DNA of 64,000 nucleotides, taken from assembly GCA_026627345.1 (NCBI GenBank), contig JAPNUP010000124.1, positions 33,369 to 97,368 on the forward strand, read 5' to 3'. The notes below the pieces were generated by a model that saw only the letters and a list, made by a program, of their open reading frames with translations, did not search any database and had not been told where the DNA came from. Within the stretch, counting starts at the first letter, position 1, and every line of letters begins with the position of its first letter. This DNA is from Bacillota bacterium. Its GTDB lineage: Bacteria > Bacillota > Bacilli > Alicyclobacillales > SLC66. Shown here piece by piece: positions 28,124-38,420 of the stretch. The translations under genes and the position numbers were made by a program.

Positions 28124-28888
28124 ATGAACAACAAGCAAGGGGAGCCATCGCGGCTTGAACCCGAGTATCCAGGTGAATACCCGCCTTCTGGTCCCGAAGG
28201 GCCAGAAGGCGGAACTGCGATCGCCGAGAATATCGAGCGATTGGGTCAGACAAACCCGGTGGCAGACGAGTCGAACATGTACTGTCTGACGATTGTGGGA
28301 CAAGTCGAAGGTCACATGATCTTACCGCCGCAAAATAAGACCACGAAATACGAGCATCTTTTCCCCCAGTTGGTTGCGGCTGAGCAAAGTGACAAGATCG
28401 AAGGCGTGTTGATCATTTTGAACACGGTCGGCGGCGATGTGGAGGCGGGGCTCGCGATTTCGGAAATGATCGCGTCTCTGTCAAAACCCACCGTGACATT
28501 GGTGCTCGGTGGCGGTCATTCGATTGGTGTTCCGATTGCGGTGGCTAGCGATTATTCATTTATCGCTGAATCGGCGACGATGACGATCCATCCGATCAGA
28601 CTCAATGGCTTGGTCATCGGTGTGCCGCAAAGTTTCGAATACTTAGAGAAGATGCAAGAACGAGTGACGCGATTCATCACACTTCATTCGCGCATCAGTG
28701 AACAGACACTGAGAGACCTGATGCTAAAGACTGGGGAACTCGCTCGCGATATCGGTACGACAGTGGTAGGTCGCGACGCTGTGCAGTACGGGTTGATTGA
28801 CGAACTTGGCGGCTTAGGGGCGGCGATGGCCAAACTGCGCTACTTGATCGAAGAAGCGCGCGGTCGCAAAGGCAGGATACTCCAATGA
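28124..28888 (+). CDS. tepA: ClpP-family protease TepA (translocation-enhancing protein)
   Basis: A 254-residue ClpP-fold serine protease; in B. subtilis TepA/YmfB is linked to signal peptide degradation and to spore outgrowth. The ClpP-like core starts near residue 50 ([13 protein letters not shown]), with [14 protein letters not shown] and the nucleophile serine in GGGHSIGVP, and a histidine in [11 protein letters not shown]. The N-terminal 45 residues are Pro/Glu/Gly-rich. The ATG at 28124 has only a weak ribosome binding site; earlier in-frame codons back to 28082 are possible. It couples to the ylzJ-like gene by ATGA. Confidence 0.87.
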   Translation: MNNKQGEPSRLEPEYPGEYPPSGPEGPEGGTAIAENIERLGQTNPVADESNMYCLTIVGQVEGHMILPPQNKTTKYEHLFPQLVAAEQSDKIEGVLIILNTVGGDVEAGLAISEMIASLSKPTVTLVLGGGHSIGVPIAVASDYSFIAESATMTIHPIRLNGLVIGVPQSFEYLEKMQERVTRFITLHSRISEQTLRDLMLKTGELARDIGTTVVGRDAVQYGLIDELGGLGAAMAKLRYLIEEARGRKGRILQ

Positions 28889-29106
28889 TGCATTGGTCCA
28901 TTTTGCCGCTAGAAGCCGTGATGGAAGGATATGATGACCCTTCTATCGCGCCGCAGATCATCGAGATTCATCAAGCTGGTGTGACGCTGCTGGTTGAGCC
29001 GGTAGGTAGCGGTCAGGCGAAGATCCATCGCCTCCTCTCTCCGAATGCAGCCGACTACCTAAAGCCAGAGTGGGCGCCAGGCCAAGTCGTCAATATGCAA
29101 GGCTAG
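28885..29106 (+). CDS. YlzJ-like protein
   Basis: A 73-residue protein with the YlzJ pattern [14 protein letters not shown] and [13 protein letters not shown]. YlzJ genes sit between tepA and the SpoIIIE gene in bacilli, exactly as here. No function is known. The start overlaps the tepA stop. Confidence 0.85.
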   Translation: MMHWSILPLEAVMEGYDDPSIAPQIIEIHQAGVTLLVEPVGSGQAKIHRLLSPNAADYLKPEWAPGQVVNMQG

Positions 29107-29138
29107 AAGCGGGTGACGCCGTCATTTCGAGATGGACC

Positions 29139-29173
29139 TAGCGCGTAGATCTTCGTGTCTACGCGCTATTTCT
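29139..29173 (+). terminator. Intrinsic terminator after ylzJ-like gene
   Basis: 11-bp stem TAGCGCGTAGA (29139-29149) with TCTACGCGCTA (29158-29168), followed by TTTCT. Confidence 0.75.
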
Positions 29174-29254
29174 ATCGCAAAAGCAGGAGATAACGGCGCT
29201 TACCTCGAAAAGTAGAAGTAGCTTTTTAGTCATGAGTTGGCGGTGGATATCTAC

Positions 29255-31897
29255 ATGGCGAAACTCGATCACACGAGACGCGTATTGAAATATGAGTTGC
29301 TGGGGCTATTTTTGCTCGTTCTCGGCATTGTCACGTTGGGGGACTTGGGCGCAGTAGGACAAGCGCTTGACGATTTGTGCATCATGGTGGCAGGAAACTG
29401 GCACTTTCTTGTCCCTTTATATCTGGTGTGGGTTGCACTATTTGTGATGATCAAGCGGCATCGTTTTCGTTATACGCAAATGCAGATTGGTCTACTGATT
29501 CTTCTGTTTGTGACGGTGACCTGGAGTGAGCTTGATTTGTATACCCAGGCGGCGGCTCAGCTAGGGCCCGACCCTAATCTCCTACATATCACTCAGGTAG
29601 GGATTACGTCATTGACGCAGTCATTGCAAGTGCTCATCGTGTCACCTTCAGGCAGCACCTTGCCGCCTGCGGATGCAGGGGGTGGGATGTTGGGCTATGC
29701 GCTGTTCGCAGGACTGAAATATCTGTTTTCCGTCGTAGGTACCCTGCTTGTGATGATCGCCTTTTTGTTGGCGGCACTGGTCTTGATGACGCGCAAGTCG
29801 CTGGTCGGTTTCATTGAAAATGGATCGCGTTACTTTGAACGGAGATTCGACCGCGGTTGGACGGGTCTCATGCGTTCTTTGGCACGCCATGCGCGAGGCT
29901 CGGCACCAGGTGGACACGGCGTGGAACCTGGTAAGGGCCCGCGTAGCAAAGCGCGTAAAGCTGTGCCGGCGCAAGAGTCAGATGATCACGGGGATCGCCA
30001 GTGGGAGGAGGGCTCCGAAGCCAGCTTGTTATCGGAGGCGTCGTCAGACAAGCCGCAACGCGTGAGTAAACCGTCGCGCCGCAAACGTAAAACGCACATC
30101 CCAGATGAGGCGCCGACGTTTGATACTGCGCCCGTGCAGGTGCAAGAGAATGTATTCCCTTTTCCTGATTTCGGTGTACCTTACGATAGTGAACCTCCTT
30201 TTGAAGACTTCTTTGAAGAGGCTAACGGAAATAGTGGTGCCGATTCCGAGATGGATGCGCAAGCCACTCGGGAGTCCGACAACGCAAGCGAAACGCAAGT
30301 CGATTTTGACGAAAGCAAAGGGCGGATGTCATTTCGTCTGCCTAAAGAGGAGGCCAAACCACTCGCGCCCGATCCGCTGCCGGTGGTCTTGGCCCAGGCT
30401 ACGCGAAACGAGCCGGGGGATGCCACAGAGCACCCAACTGCGGTGACTGCTGTGCGCCCTTACCGGGTTCCCGATGTGCGTATTTTGGACCGCGGGGGCG
30501 GCCAACGCGGTGATGCGGCAGCAGCGCAAAGGGAGTTGCAGCAAAACGCGCGTAAACTCGCTGAGACTTTCGCCAGTTTCGGTGTGGAAGTCAAGGTGGT
30601 TGGGTATAGCCGTGGACCGGCTGTCACGCGTTACGAGATTCAGCCAGCCGTGGGGGTCAAAGTTTCGCGCATCGTAAGTCTCTCGGATGATTTGGCGTTG
30701 GCACTTGCAGCGCGTGACATTCGTATCGAGGCGCCGATTCCTGGCAAGTCGGCGATCGGTATTGAAGTGCCTAACAAAGAGATTGCCGTCGTCACCTTCC
30801 GTGAGGTACTCGAAACAGATACGTTCAACAACGCGAAGAGTTTACTGACCATCGCGTTGGGAAAGGACATCGCAGGCAATACGATTGTTGGCGACTTGGC
30901 CCGCATGCCGCACATTCTCGTGGCGGGTGCAACTGGATCAGGAAAGTCTGTTTGCATTAACGGAATTATCGCGAGCATCTTATTTCGCGCGCGACCTGAT
31001 CAAGTCAAGTTTATTCTGATTGATCCGAAGATGGTCGAGCTCGGCGTCTACAACGGCATACCACATCTGTTTGCCCCAGTCGTGACGGAGGCTCGGCGTG
31101 CGGCGGCTGCCTTGCGCAAGGTGATTGCGGAAATGGAGCATCGCTACGAACTGTTCTCTAAAGCGAAAGTGCGCGATCTTGAGCGGTACAACGCCTATGC
31201 GGTAGCCAATGACAAGTCGCCGCTACCACTGATTGTCGTCATCATTGACGAGTTGGCTGACCTGATGATGGTGGCGCCAGGCGACGTGGAGACAGCCATC
31301 TGCCGCTTGGCACAGATGGCGCGCGCATCCGGTATTCATTTGGTCGTGGCGACACAGCGGCCTTCGGTCGACGTCATCACGGGGCTGATCAAATCGAACA
31401 TCCCTTCGCGAATTGCCTTCTCGGTGTCATCCGGTGTCGATTCGCGGACGATTCTCGATGGTTCCGGTGCTGAAAAACTGCTAGGGCGCGGCGATATGCT
31501 GTACATGCCGGTAGGCGCCTCGAAGCCACTACGCATTCAAGGTGCTTTTTTGTCCGAGTTAGAAGTGGAGAAGTTGGTGGAATTCACGCGTCGACAACAA
31601 GAGGCGGAGTATCTCGATGACTTCAGTGTGTTACCGGATGAGTCGGGTTCGGGTGGAGCAGAGGACCTTGATCCGCTGTTTGAAGAGGCGGTCAAATTGG
31701 TCGTGGAATCGGAGCAGGCGTCCACATCTTTCTTGCAACGTAAATTGAAAGTCGGGTATGCGCGCGCGGCGCGACTCGTGGATTCGCTTGAGCAGATGGG
31801 CATTGTGGGTGCGTTTGACAATAGTAAGCCGAGGGAAGTGTACATGACGAGAGAACAGTGGCTCGAGCGACAGTCATCCTCGTCATCGCTAGGCTAA
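29255..31897 (+). CDS. FtsK/SpoIIIE DNA translocase
   Basis: An 880-residue ATP-driven DNA pump that clears chromosome from the division or sporulation septum. It has four N-terminal membrane helices (within residues 15-190), a long charged linker with Arg/Lys and Asp/Glu clusters (about 195-400), the motor with Walker [10 protein letters not shown] and Walker [12 protein letters not shown], and a C-terminal winged-helix gamma domain ([20 protein letters not shown]). Position after tepA-ylzJ is that of SpoIIIE. The ATG at 29255 follows GGTGGA; TTG 29237 is an alternative. The division versus sporulation role cannot be settled here. Confidence 0.93.
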   Translation: MAKLDHTRRVLKYELLGLFLLVLGIVTLGDLGAVGQALDDLCIMVAGNWHFLVPLYLVWVALFVMIKRHRFRYTQMQIGLLILLFVTVTWSELDLYTQAAAQLGPDPNLLHITQVGITSLTQSLQVLIVSPSGSTLPPADAGGGMLGYALFAGLKYLFSVVGTLLVMIAFLLAALVLMTRKSLVGFIENGSRYFERRFDRGWTGLMRSLARHARGSAPGGHGVEPGKGPRSKARKAVPAQESDDHGDRQWEEGSEASLLSEASSDKPQRVSKPSRRKRKTHIPDEAPTFDTAPVQVQENVFPFPDFGVPYDSEPPFEDFFEEANGNSGADSEMDAQATRESDNASETQVDFDESKGRMSFRLPKEEAKPLAPDPLPVVLAQATRNEPGDATEHPTAVTAVRPYRVPDVRILDRGGGQRGDAAAAQRELQQNARKLAETFASFGVEVKVVGYSRGPAVTRYEIQPAVGVKVSRIVSLSDDLALALAARDIRIEAPIPGKSAIGIEVPNKEIAVVTFREVLETDTFNNAKSLLTIALGKDIAGNTIVGDLARMPHILVAGATGSGKSVCINGIIASILFRARPDQVKFILIDPKMVELGVYNGIPHLFAPVVTEARRAAAALRKVIAEMEHRYELFSKAKVRDLERYNAYAVANDKSPLPLIVVIIDELADLMMVAPGDVETAICRLAQMARASGIHLVVATQRPSVDVITGLIKSNIPSRIAFSVSSGVDSRTILDGSGAEKLLGRGDMLYMPVGASKPLRIQGAFLSELEVEKLVEFTRRQQEAEYLDDFSVLPDESGSGGAEDLDPLFEEAVKLVVESEQASTSFLQRKLKVGYARAARLVDSLEQMGIVGAFDNSKPREVYMTREQWLERQSSSSSLG

Positions 31898-31975
31898 GCC
31901 GCGATCGTTTGGACATGTTATTCAACGATCTGCGTATAAATGAAAGGAGTGAGAGAGCGTTCAGGAGGGGTATGG

Positions 31976-32641
31976 ATGAGCAAGATGAGGGGTGCTAGTG
32001 GACCTCATGGTAGACAAGCAGAGCGCAGACACAATGAAGGCGCCGTCCTACGAATAGGGCGTCGTCTTTTCGTGCTGTCAATGCTAGGCGTTTTATCTGG
32101 AATCGTCCTGTTTGCTACACCGAAGGGGTTAGCCGGACTCACACATGTAGGTGACTCGGCAGTTCGTCGCGCGTCTGACGCGGTGACCGCCTCTCAAGCG
32201 GACGTTCGCAGGGCGCCGCTCGAACCCGCTGTGTCCAACAAAGTCGAACGCGAGGTGGCCGATGAACTGCAGACGGCGGTCCCTGAGATGACGGAACTGT
32301 ACATTGAGCCAGAACGAGGCGGTTATGCACTACTGGCAACTGCGTCTGTCAGCGGGTACCGAGATACAAGAGTGTTGACTCAAGATATCGCGAGTCGTTA
32401 TCTGACTGCCGCGTATAATCAAGTGCGGGGACAGCTTCCTGTGATCTTTGCGTCACTTTATGTGGAAGAAGACGGGCGCTATGTTCTGGCATCCGGACTG
32501 GGCCTCGACGAGGCGAATCAGCTTGCCATTCAGACATTCGCGCCAGATGAAGGTCATGCACTCGCAGAGCAGCTTAGTCGCGTCGACGACTATACCGGGG
32601 CACAGATCGATCAGGGTTTTTCAGAGTATAAAGGGATTTAG
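31976..32641 (+). CDS. Membrane-anchored hypothetical protein
   Basis: A 221-residue protein of no family I recognise. It has a basic N-terminus, one hydrophobic segment (LFVLSMLGVLSGIVLFAT, about residues 31-48) and a soluble, probably extracytoplasmic, alpha/beta domain. AGGAGGGG lies just upstream of ATG 31976; an ATG at 31940 would lengthen it by 12 residues. Its stop overlaps that of the convergent minus-strand gene. Confidence 0.6.
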   Translation: MSKMRGASGPHGRQAERRHNEGAVLRIGRRLFVLSMLGVLSGIVLFATPKGLAGLTHVGDSAVRRASDAVTASQADVRRAPLEPAVSNKVEREVADELQTAVPEMTELYIEPERGGYALLATASVSGYRDTRVLTQDIASRYLTAAYNQVRGQLPVIFASLYVEEDGRYVLASGLGLDEANQLAIQTFAPDEGHALAEQLSRVDDYTGAQIDQGFSEYKGI

Positions 32642-32976
32642 GGTTTGCGCCGGGATTGTGCCATATAGGCGTGCGCAAAGCCGATCCCTTCTGCGCGAAT
32701 GCGTCTGATGAGCACGCGTACCAAATGCTCATGCCCCGTCCGCAAAAGGGTTTCAATAATTGTATGCGTTGTAAACGGCTCATCAATGCTCGCGCAAACC
32801 GCCGGATCTTCATGCAAAACGTCCAACCACGCATCCTTATAAGCCTCGCCGCGGCGGGACTGATAGGCTTCTCTATAGATGTCCTTGACCGTAAAAGTCA
32901 GACCTAGGCATGTTAAATAGAAGTTCAACTGGTACAGCGCCTGCGCAACGGACAGGTGGTCCTGTTCGGATTTCAT
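32638..32976 (-). CDS. Hypothetical protein, convergent
   Basis: A 112-residue acidic/basic helical protein (MKSEQDHLSVAQALYQLNFY at the start) without a signal peptide or membrane segment. GGGAG precedes the ATG on the minus strand. It is the only minus-strand gene in the core part of the window and is stop-to-stop with its neighbour. I do not recognise a family; the ribosome binding site and a protein-like composition support it. Confidence 0.55.
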   Translation of the reverse strand: MKSEQDHLSVAQALYQLNFYLTCLGLTFTVKDIYREAYQSRRGEAYKDAWLDVLHEDPAVCASIDEPFTTHTIIETLLRTGHEHLVRVLIRRIRAEGIGFAHAYMAQSRRKP

Positions 32977-33090
32977 TCACATGTCTCCCTTGTGTCGAGC
33001 AAATCTATTATGCTTCATTGGCGCCACTCCTGCAAGGGCTAGCTTGGTCTGTGCGGGCTAGTGGACGAAGTGCCACGGGTATTCTTTCGT

Positions 33091-33118
33091 TTGCAGATGC
33101 GAACGAACATGGTACAAT
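33091..33118 (+). promoter_or_regulatory. Promoter before the lipoprotein gene
   Basis: TTGCAG (33091-33096), a 16-bp spacer, and TACAAT (33113-33118). The predicted start point falls at the first codons of the next reading frame, which bears on its start choice. Confidence 0.55.
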
Positions 33119-33120
33119 GA

Positions 33121-34110
33121 ATGATAAAAATGAGAAGAATGTGCGTGGTGTCTCCTATTCGTAGCATACTCCTATATACATTATCGTTTTTGATCACGAC
33201 CACACTCGTTACGGGGTGCGGATTTGTCGATGTATCGTCGTTGACTGCGAGTGCGGCCAAGGAAGGGATCGCCATAGTCGGGCCTTCGTCTGTCTTGAAT
33301 AGCGGACCCGTAGCTTCTGCCATGAGGCGAGTGCCTCGTGGTCTGTCTGTCGTCCCGATCAACGAAGGCACGACTGGAGACGCAGAGCTCGCGCGGTTAC
33401 TGTCATCGGCCTCATTGGCAGGTGTCATCGCACTTGAACCGTCTGCGAAGATGCAACGAGTGGTATCCCGATATCCAAGCGTCCACTTCTTTTTTGTCGG
33501 ACTCCCGCAAGCCACAAAAGCGAATGTGACGTGGTTGACGCCGACCGTGTCTGATCTATCGGCCTCCTATGCGGGGTACGTGGCAGGACGTGTGAGTGCG
33601 CCGAACAGCGTGATTGCAGCGGTGTACAGCGGCTCTGTTGAGACGCCGAGTCAGTCGACGCTCATGGCTGGCATCCGCTCGGGGATGAATGCTGCCTATT
33701 CCACGGCATCTTTGCTGCCTGCCTCGTCAGCGCAAGCCAGTTCTGTGGTGCAGCACGCCGCGGCGCTGATCATCTTGGGTAGATCGCCGAGTTGGACAGT
33801 GCTTGGGACGCCACTGACGATTGCGCTCGCGAACGAGTCCGGAGCACAGTTTCAATTACCGACTGGCACGCTGCTATCCGTTTCGCTAGACAGCATCTGG
33901 AATACTGGCATTCATGCGAATTGGCCAAGCCTGGCACCCGTTTCACTACCGTTGCCAGCCGCTGTCAGTCCGTACACGAATGCTGCTAATGCCGCTGCAG
34001 TTGCTACTTACGCCCATGACCTGCAACAAGGGGTATTGCTGCCAGCGCAGTTTGTGACTGGGCCTCCAAGTCTGACTGAAGCGAAAGCACTACATTTGCC
34101 GTTCCAATAA
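33121..34110 (+). CDS. BMP/Med-like substrate-binding lipoprotein
   Basis: A roughly 330-residue lipoprotein with a signal peptide ending in the lipobox LVTGC (cysteine near residue 33). The following domain resembles the basic membrane protein (PnrA/Med) family of periplasmic-binding folds: SSLAGVIALEPSA, VHFFFVGLP and the SYAGYVAGRVSAPN segment. In B. subtilis the relative Med acts in competence regulation; here no transport partners are next to it. The ATG at 33121 lies almost at the promoter -10, so ATG 33130 or 33139 is a more likely start. Ligand unknown. Confidence 0.7.
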   Translation: MIKMRRMCVVSPIRSILLYTLSFLITTTLVTGCGFVDVSSLTASAAKEGIAIVGPSSVLNSGPVASAMRRVPRGLSVVPINEGTTGDAELARLLSSASLAGVIALEPSAKMQRVVSRYPSVHFFFVGLPQATKANVTWLTPTVSDLSASYAGYVAGRVSAPNSVIAAVYSGSVETPSQSTLMAGIRSGMNAAYSTASLLPASSAQASSVVQHAAALIILGRSPSWTVLGTPLTIALANESGAQFQLPTGTLLSVSLDSIWNTGIHANWPSLAPVSLPLPAAVSPYTNAANAAAVATYAHDLQQGVLLPAQFVTGPPSLTEAKALHLPFQ

Positions 34111-34137
34111 TAGGGTTGCCCTGAAGGAGGACTTGCT

Positions 34138-34887
34138 TTGGAAGAGTGGTATCTCGAATATCACATACATCGTGATCGTTTTGGGCTGATGGGAGACATC
34201 GCTTCTGTCCTTGGTATGCTCTCTATCAATATCGTGACCCTCAGCGGTGTAGAGGAACGCAAGCGCGGCTTTTTGTTACAGACGGAGAGTCCGTTGCAGA
34301 TGGAAGTCTTGCAAGCTTTGTTGCGTCAAGTGACCAATATCACGGTGACTGCCCTGCGCCCGCCAACTTTGCTTGATCGTCTGGCACTGCGTCACGGAAG
34401 GCTAATCGAGCGCGACTATGGCGAGTACAAAACGTACAAATTCACCCGTAACGACCTGGGTATTCTCGTGGATTTCATGGGTGAGCATCTTAAAGCGAGT
34501 GGGCATCAGGTGATGGGGATTCGCGGTATGCCACGTGTGGGCAAGACAGAGTCGGTCGTGGCGGCAAGCGTCTATGCGGGGAAGCATTGGACGTTCGTTT
34601 CTTCCACGTTGCTCAAGCAGACGATTCGTACCGATTTGGATGAAGATGAGTTTAATCTGGAAGATCATGTGTATATCATTGATGGTATTGTGTCCACACT
34701 GAGAGGCAACGAGGATCATATGCGACTCGTGCGCAGGATTCTTCGCTTGAACGCGCCGAAGATCATCGAACACCCGGACATGTTTGTACAGAGAACAGAG
34801 TTTCAGTGGAATATCTTTGATCGTATCATTGAACTTCGTAACCAATCAGACGAAGAAATCACTTATGACGGGTTACATCAACCGTGA
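34138..34887 (+). CDS. YmfK family (DUF3388) protein
   Basis: A 249-residue protein that matches YmfK: an N-terminal ACT-like domain (DRFGLMGDIASVLGMLSINI) and a C-terminal domain with a P-loop-like GMPRVGKTES. The TTG start follows GAAGGAGGA. YmfK lies upstream of the RodZ-like ymfM and pgsA in bacilli, the same as here. Its biochemical role is unknown; the ACT and P-loop features suggest nucleotide- or ligand-dependent regulation, which is inference. Confidence 0.85.
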   Translation: MEEWYLEYHIHRDRFGLMGDIASVLGMLSINIVTLSGVEERKRGFLLQTESPLQMEVLQALLRQVTNITVTALRPPTLLDRLALRHGRLIERDYGEYKTYKFTRNDLGILVDFMGEHLKASGHQVMGIRGMPRVGKTESVVAASVYAGKHWTFVSSTLLKQTIRTDLDEDEFNLEDHVYIIDGIVSTLRGNEDHMRLVRRILRLNAPKIIEHPDMFVQRTEFQWNIFDRIIELRNQSDEEITYDGLHQP

Positions 34888-34929
34888 GTGTAGGCGGTGA
34901 GACGGTAGAGATGGCAGGAGGTGTCGTGG

Positions 34930-35919
34930 TTGCAAATGAATGACTTGGACCCACTAAACGGCGAGACCTATCAGGCTCGCCTGCGCGAATTAGGGGATCT
35001 GCTAAGAAGAGCGCGAGAACAGCAGAATCTCACCGTCGCGCAAGCGGTTGAGGCCACGAAAGTGCGTGCCCGCTATTTGCTTGCGATCGAATCGGGAGAC
35101 TTGAGTGTACTACCGGGAAAAGTGTACGCCAGAGGCTTCGTACGCAGTTATGCCGATTACCTCGGGCTCGGGGGGCAGGAACTCACGAATTTGTATCTTG
35201 GTGTACCTCGAGATGAAGAGTTACCTCCCGAGACGCAAGGCGCGGTCAATCGCAAGGTGCAGGAGGCAGCCGTCGTACAGCCGACACCTGTACGACCGCG
35301 TACGCGGCAAAAGCAGCTACAAAAGGCGCGGCCTCGCGGTGACGCTGGATTTGGCCGAGGGCTGCTGCGTTTGGCCGGCGGAGTGGTCGTATTCACGGTG
35401 CTGGTGGTGCTTTACGCGCTGCTTAGCCATCACACTGTGGCTAGTCCTGGCAGCGCCTTGACTGGTTCTGTGAATCCGAGTGGGCCAAAGGTGAGCGGCC
35501 ATACGCAGCCGGTAAGTACTCAGGCTAAAGGGGCGACTCATCCGGCTGGCAAGGTTGGCTCTACGACTCATAAAGCGAACACGGTGAAGCCAGCCAAGGC
35601 GAGCCTCGTGATTGAGAAGGTCAGCCAAACACAGAATGCTGAGCAGTTTGCGGTGGTGACATCCGGTCCGCTCAACGTGACTTTCAGCACGCCGAACGGT
35701 CGCTGCTGGTTTGAAACGACGGCTGACGGTCAGGTGATAGCGAGCACCACACAGGCGCAGGGGCAGACGCAAAAGTGGTCGGCGCAACAGACGATCTCGC
35801 TTTATGTCGGCAATATGCCTGCGATCAGTGTGCTAATAGACGGGACACCTGTCCATTTGGCGCCGTCCACAGGTGGTTTCACTTATACGTTCACAAAGAA
35901 GGCGCCGACAAAGCAGTGA
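34930..35919 (+). CDS. RodZ-like helix-turn-helix membrane protein (YmfM)
   Basis: A 329-residue protein with a cytoplasmic HTH_25 domain (GDLLRRAREQQNLTVAQAVE and GKVYARGFVRSYADYLGL, residues about 20-90), a basic linker, one membrane helix (GGVVVFTVLVVLYALL, about 155-170), a Thr/Lys/Gly-rich spacer and an external DUF4115 domain. This is the RodZ architecture, which links MreB to the cell-wall elongation machinery. TTG 34930 lies seven to eight bases after AGGAGGTG; GTG 34921 overlaps that site. Confidence 0.85.
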   Translation: MQMNDLDPLNGETYQARLRELGDLLRRAREQQNLTVAQAVEATKVRARYLLAIESGDLSVLPGKVYARGFVRSYADYLGLGGQELTNLYLGVPRDEELPPETQGAVNRKVQEAAVVQPTPVRPRTRQKQLQKARPRGDAGFGRGLLRLAGGVVVFTVLVVLYALLSHHTVASPGSALTGSVNPSGPKVSGHTQPVSTQAKGATHPAGKVGSTTHKANTVKPAKASLVIEKVSQTQNAEQFAVVTSGPLNVTFSTPNGRCWFETTADGQVIASTTQAQGQTQKWSAQQTISLYVGNMPAISVLIDGTPVHLAPSTGGFTYTFTKKAPTKQ

Positions 35920-35949
35920 CAGACAGTGAATGACTGGGGGAGATAACGG

Positions 35950-36441
35950 GTGGCTAAAGAAGAATCTTTCGATGTGGTCTCGAAGGCGGATCTGCAAGAA
36001 GTGGGCAATGCGATCAACCAAGCGCAAAAGGAACTGGAGACGCGGTTTGACTTCAAAGGGAGCAAAAGTTCAATTGAATGGTCAGGTGATGTCCTGACGG
36101 TCATCAGTGACGACGAATTCAAGCTCGGTAGCGTGATGGATATTATCCAGACGAAACTCATCAAGCGCGGCGTCTCACTGAAGTCACTCGACTATGGCAA
36201 GATCGAAGCTGCGGCACAAAGCACCGTGCGCCAGATCGTACATATCAAGCAAGGTATCGATCACGATGTGGCCAAGCAGATCATCAAGTTGATCAAAGAC
36301 TCGAAAATAAAGGTTCAAGCTTCCGTGCAAGGGGATCAAGTTCGCGTGAGCGGGAAGAATCGCGATGACCTACAAGCGGTCATTCAGTTGCTCAAAGGGC
36401 AGGATCTTGCGGTAGAACTGCAGTTCATCAACTATCGATAA
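35950..36441 (+). CDS. yajQ: YajQ family (DUF520) nucleotide-binding protein
   Basis: A 163-residue two-domain ferredoxin-fold protein. The family signature [15 protein letters not shown] and the C-terminal [25 protein letters not shown] segment ([17 protein letters not shown]) are present. Homologues bind nucleotides, and some bind cyclic di-GMP. The GTG start follows GGGGGAGATAACGG. Confidence 0.92.
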   Translation: MAKEESFDVVSKADLQEVGNAINQAQKELETRFDFKGSKSSIEWSGDVLTVISDDEFKLGSVMDIIQTKLIKRGVSLKSLDYGKIEAAAQSTVRQIVHIKQGIDHDVAKQIIKLIKDSKIKVQASVQGDQVRVSGKNRDDLQAVIQLLKGQDLAVELQFINYR

Positions 36442-36459
36442 GCGGTTGCGTCCTTCGTT

Positions 36460-36488
36460 TTGACTGTAAGGCGCCCATTTAGTATAAT
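36460..36488 (+). promoter_or_regulatory. Near-consensus promoter of pgsA-cinA
   Basis: TTGACT (36460-36465), 17 bp, TATAAT (36483-36488). Confidence 0.8.
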
Positions 36489-36553
36489 TCTTATGAGTGA
36501 AAATGTACGCTTGGGAAGTATGTCTGATGTTCGGCTAGGTAGGGGGGCTGAGA

Positions 36554-37132
36554 GTGAATCTGGCTAACCGAATTACGATAGCCAGAGTCCTCATGACGCC
36601 GGTCGTGGTGGCATTTCAATTGTTGCCCGGGACATGGGGTTCGGTGGCCTTGGATGGGCGTACACTGACAGGCAATGATTGGCTGGCTGCGATCCTCTTC
36701 TTGCTGGCGACAGGCTCAGACGGTTTGGACGGCTATATTGCCCGGAAATATCACCTGATCACGAATTTTGGCAAGTTTCTCGATCCACTTGCGGATAAGC
36801 TCTTGATCTGTGCTGTTTTGATTGCCTTGGTGGCGTCACATCAGGTGCCGGCTTGGATGACTATCGTCATTGTCAGCCGCGAGTTTGCTGTTACCGGGTT
36901 GCGGTTGGTGGCTGCTGACGATGGCGTTGTGATTGCTGCAGGTAGTTTGGGTAAATGGAAAACGAGACTGCAAGTGGCTGCTGTCATGGCCGTCCTTCTG
37001 AAAGACTTTCCTTTTTTCTATCTGGGTTGGCCTGTGGACGAGATCTTGTTGTACGTGGCCGTCATTTTGACGGTGGTCAGTGGTGTGGACTATTTCGCAA
37101 GAAACTGGCGGATTATCGACCCATCCCGTTGA
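36554..37132 (+). CDS. pgsA: CDP-diacylglycerol-glycerol-3-phosphate phosphatidyltransferase
   Basis: Makes phosphatidylglycerol phosphate, the precursor of phosphatidylglycerol. The 192-residue membrane protein has the CDP-alcohol phosphotransferase motif DGLDGYIARKY...GKFLDPLADK (aspartates in place) and several membrane helices. The GTG start follows TAGGGGGGCTGAGA. cinA follows, the standard order in bacilli. Confidence 0.95.
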   Translation: MNLANRITIARVLMTPVVVAFQLLPGTWGSVALDGRTLTGNDWLAAILFLLATGSDGLDGYIARKYHLITNFGKFLDPLADKLLICAVLIALVASHQVPAWMTIVIVSREFAVTGLRLVAADDGVVIAAGSLGKWKTRLQVAAVMAVLLKDFPFFYLGWPVDEILLYVAVILTVVSGVDYFARNWRIIDPSR

Positions 37133-37172
37133 ACATGAACTCCGTGACGGTGTGTCTTCCGGAGGTGCCTCG

Positions 37173-38420
37173 ATGAATGCTGAGCTCATTGCTGTCGGTA
37201 CAGAGATTCTGCTAGGTCAAATCGATAATGCCCATGCGCGTTATCTTTCGCAAGAATTGGCGATGCTCGGTGTTTCAGTCTATTTTCACTCCAGTGTGGG
37301 CGACAATAAGGAGAGAGCCACACAACTGATTCGCACCGCGCTGTCGCGTTCAGACGTGATTATTCTCACGGGCGGCCTCGGGCCTACGGTGGATGATCTG
37401 ACGCGTGAGGCAGTCGCCGATGCCTGTGGATTGCCGCTGGCATTTTCCGAGGAGGCTTTTGCGGAGCACGTGGCTCCGTATTTTACGCGACTCGGTCGTA
37501 GCATGCCGGAGACCAATCGGCGACAGGCGATGCGCGTGGGGAGCGCCGTATTTCTCGGCAATCCGCGGGGAACGGCACCCGGTCAGTACCTCTTTTATGA
37601 AGGGAAGCATCTCTTTTTACTTCCTGGACCGCCGCTTGAGATGCGTCCGATGTTCACGGAGTCTGTCCGGCCGATTCTGCTCGGTCTCGCGCAGGCGGGG
37701 GGCGAAGTGATCGTCAGCCGAGTGTTGCACCTGTACGGCGTTGGGGAATCGACTGTAGATGGCCAGATCGCTGATCTGTTGCAAGCACAGTCTAATCCGA
37801 CGCTGGCACCTCTGGCTGCCGAAGGTGAGATGCTCCTTCGCCTCACCGCGAAAGCAAGCAGTGAAGCGGCTGCGATGTCACTGGTTAAGCCGCTGGAGGT
37901 GGAACTGCGACATCGTCTCGATGCGTTCATCTATGGCGTGGATGATGACACGCTGGCGACGGTGGCACTCCGTGCGTTGAGCGACCGTGCGACCACTGTG
38001 GCGCTCGCCGAGAGTTGCACAGGTGGGCTTATGGCCTCCATGTTGGTGGATATCCCAGGCAGCTCAGCCGTCTTTGTAGGCGGTGTGGTGGCGTATGATA
38101 ATGCTGTGAAAGTGACAGCGCTCGGCGTGCCCGACGCACTGCTCGAGCGAGTGGGGGCGGTGTCTGAGGAAGTGGCCATTGCTATGGCGCGAGGGGTGCG
38201 CGAGCGCCTCCACTCGGGGTTCGGGGTCGGCATCACGGGTGTTGCAGGGCCTGGTGGCGGCACTGTCGCCAAACCCGTGGGGCTCGTATACATCGCGGTA
38301 GCAGGGCCGGAGGCAACAGAGGTGCGCCGGTTCGAGTACCGAGGCGATCGTATGCAGATCCGCATTCGCGCTGCGAAGTCTGCGCTTCATATGCTGACAC
38401 AGTGCGTTCAAGAAAGATAA
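37173..38420 (+). CDS. cinA: CinA, competence/damage-inducible and NMN deamidase-like protein
   Basis: A 415-residue protein with an N-terminal MoaB/Mog-like domain (GTEILLGQIDNAHARYLS, ILTGGLGPTVDDLTREAV) and a C-terminal nicotinamide-nucleotide amidase domain (AESCTGGLMASMLVDIPGSS, GITGVAGPGG). It is involved in pyridine nucleotide salvage and in many bacilli is co-expressed with recA. ATG 37173 follows GGAGGTG; the frame is open upstream within pgsA. Confidence 0.95.
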   Translation: MNAELIAVGTEILLGQIDNAHARYLSQELAMLGVSVYFHSSVGDNKERATQLIRTALSRSDVIILTGGLGPTVDDLTREAVADACGLPLAFSEEAFAEHVAPYFTRLGRSMPETNRRQAMRVGSAVFLGNPRGTAPGQYLFYEGKHLFLLPGPPLEMRPMFTESVRPILLGLAQAGGEVIVSRVLHLYGVGESTVDGQIADLLQAQSNPTLAPLAAEGEMLLRLTAKASSEAAAMSLVKPLEVELRHRLDAFIYGVDDDTLATVALRALSDRATTVALAESCTGGLMASMLVDIPGSSAVFVGGVVAYDNAVKVTALGVPDALLERVGAVSEEVAIAMARGVRERLHSGFGVGITGVAGPGGGTVAKPVGLVYIAVAGPEATEVRRFEYRGDRMQIRIRAAKSALHMLTQCVQER

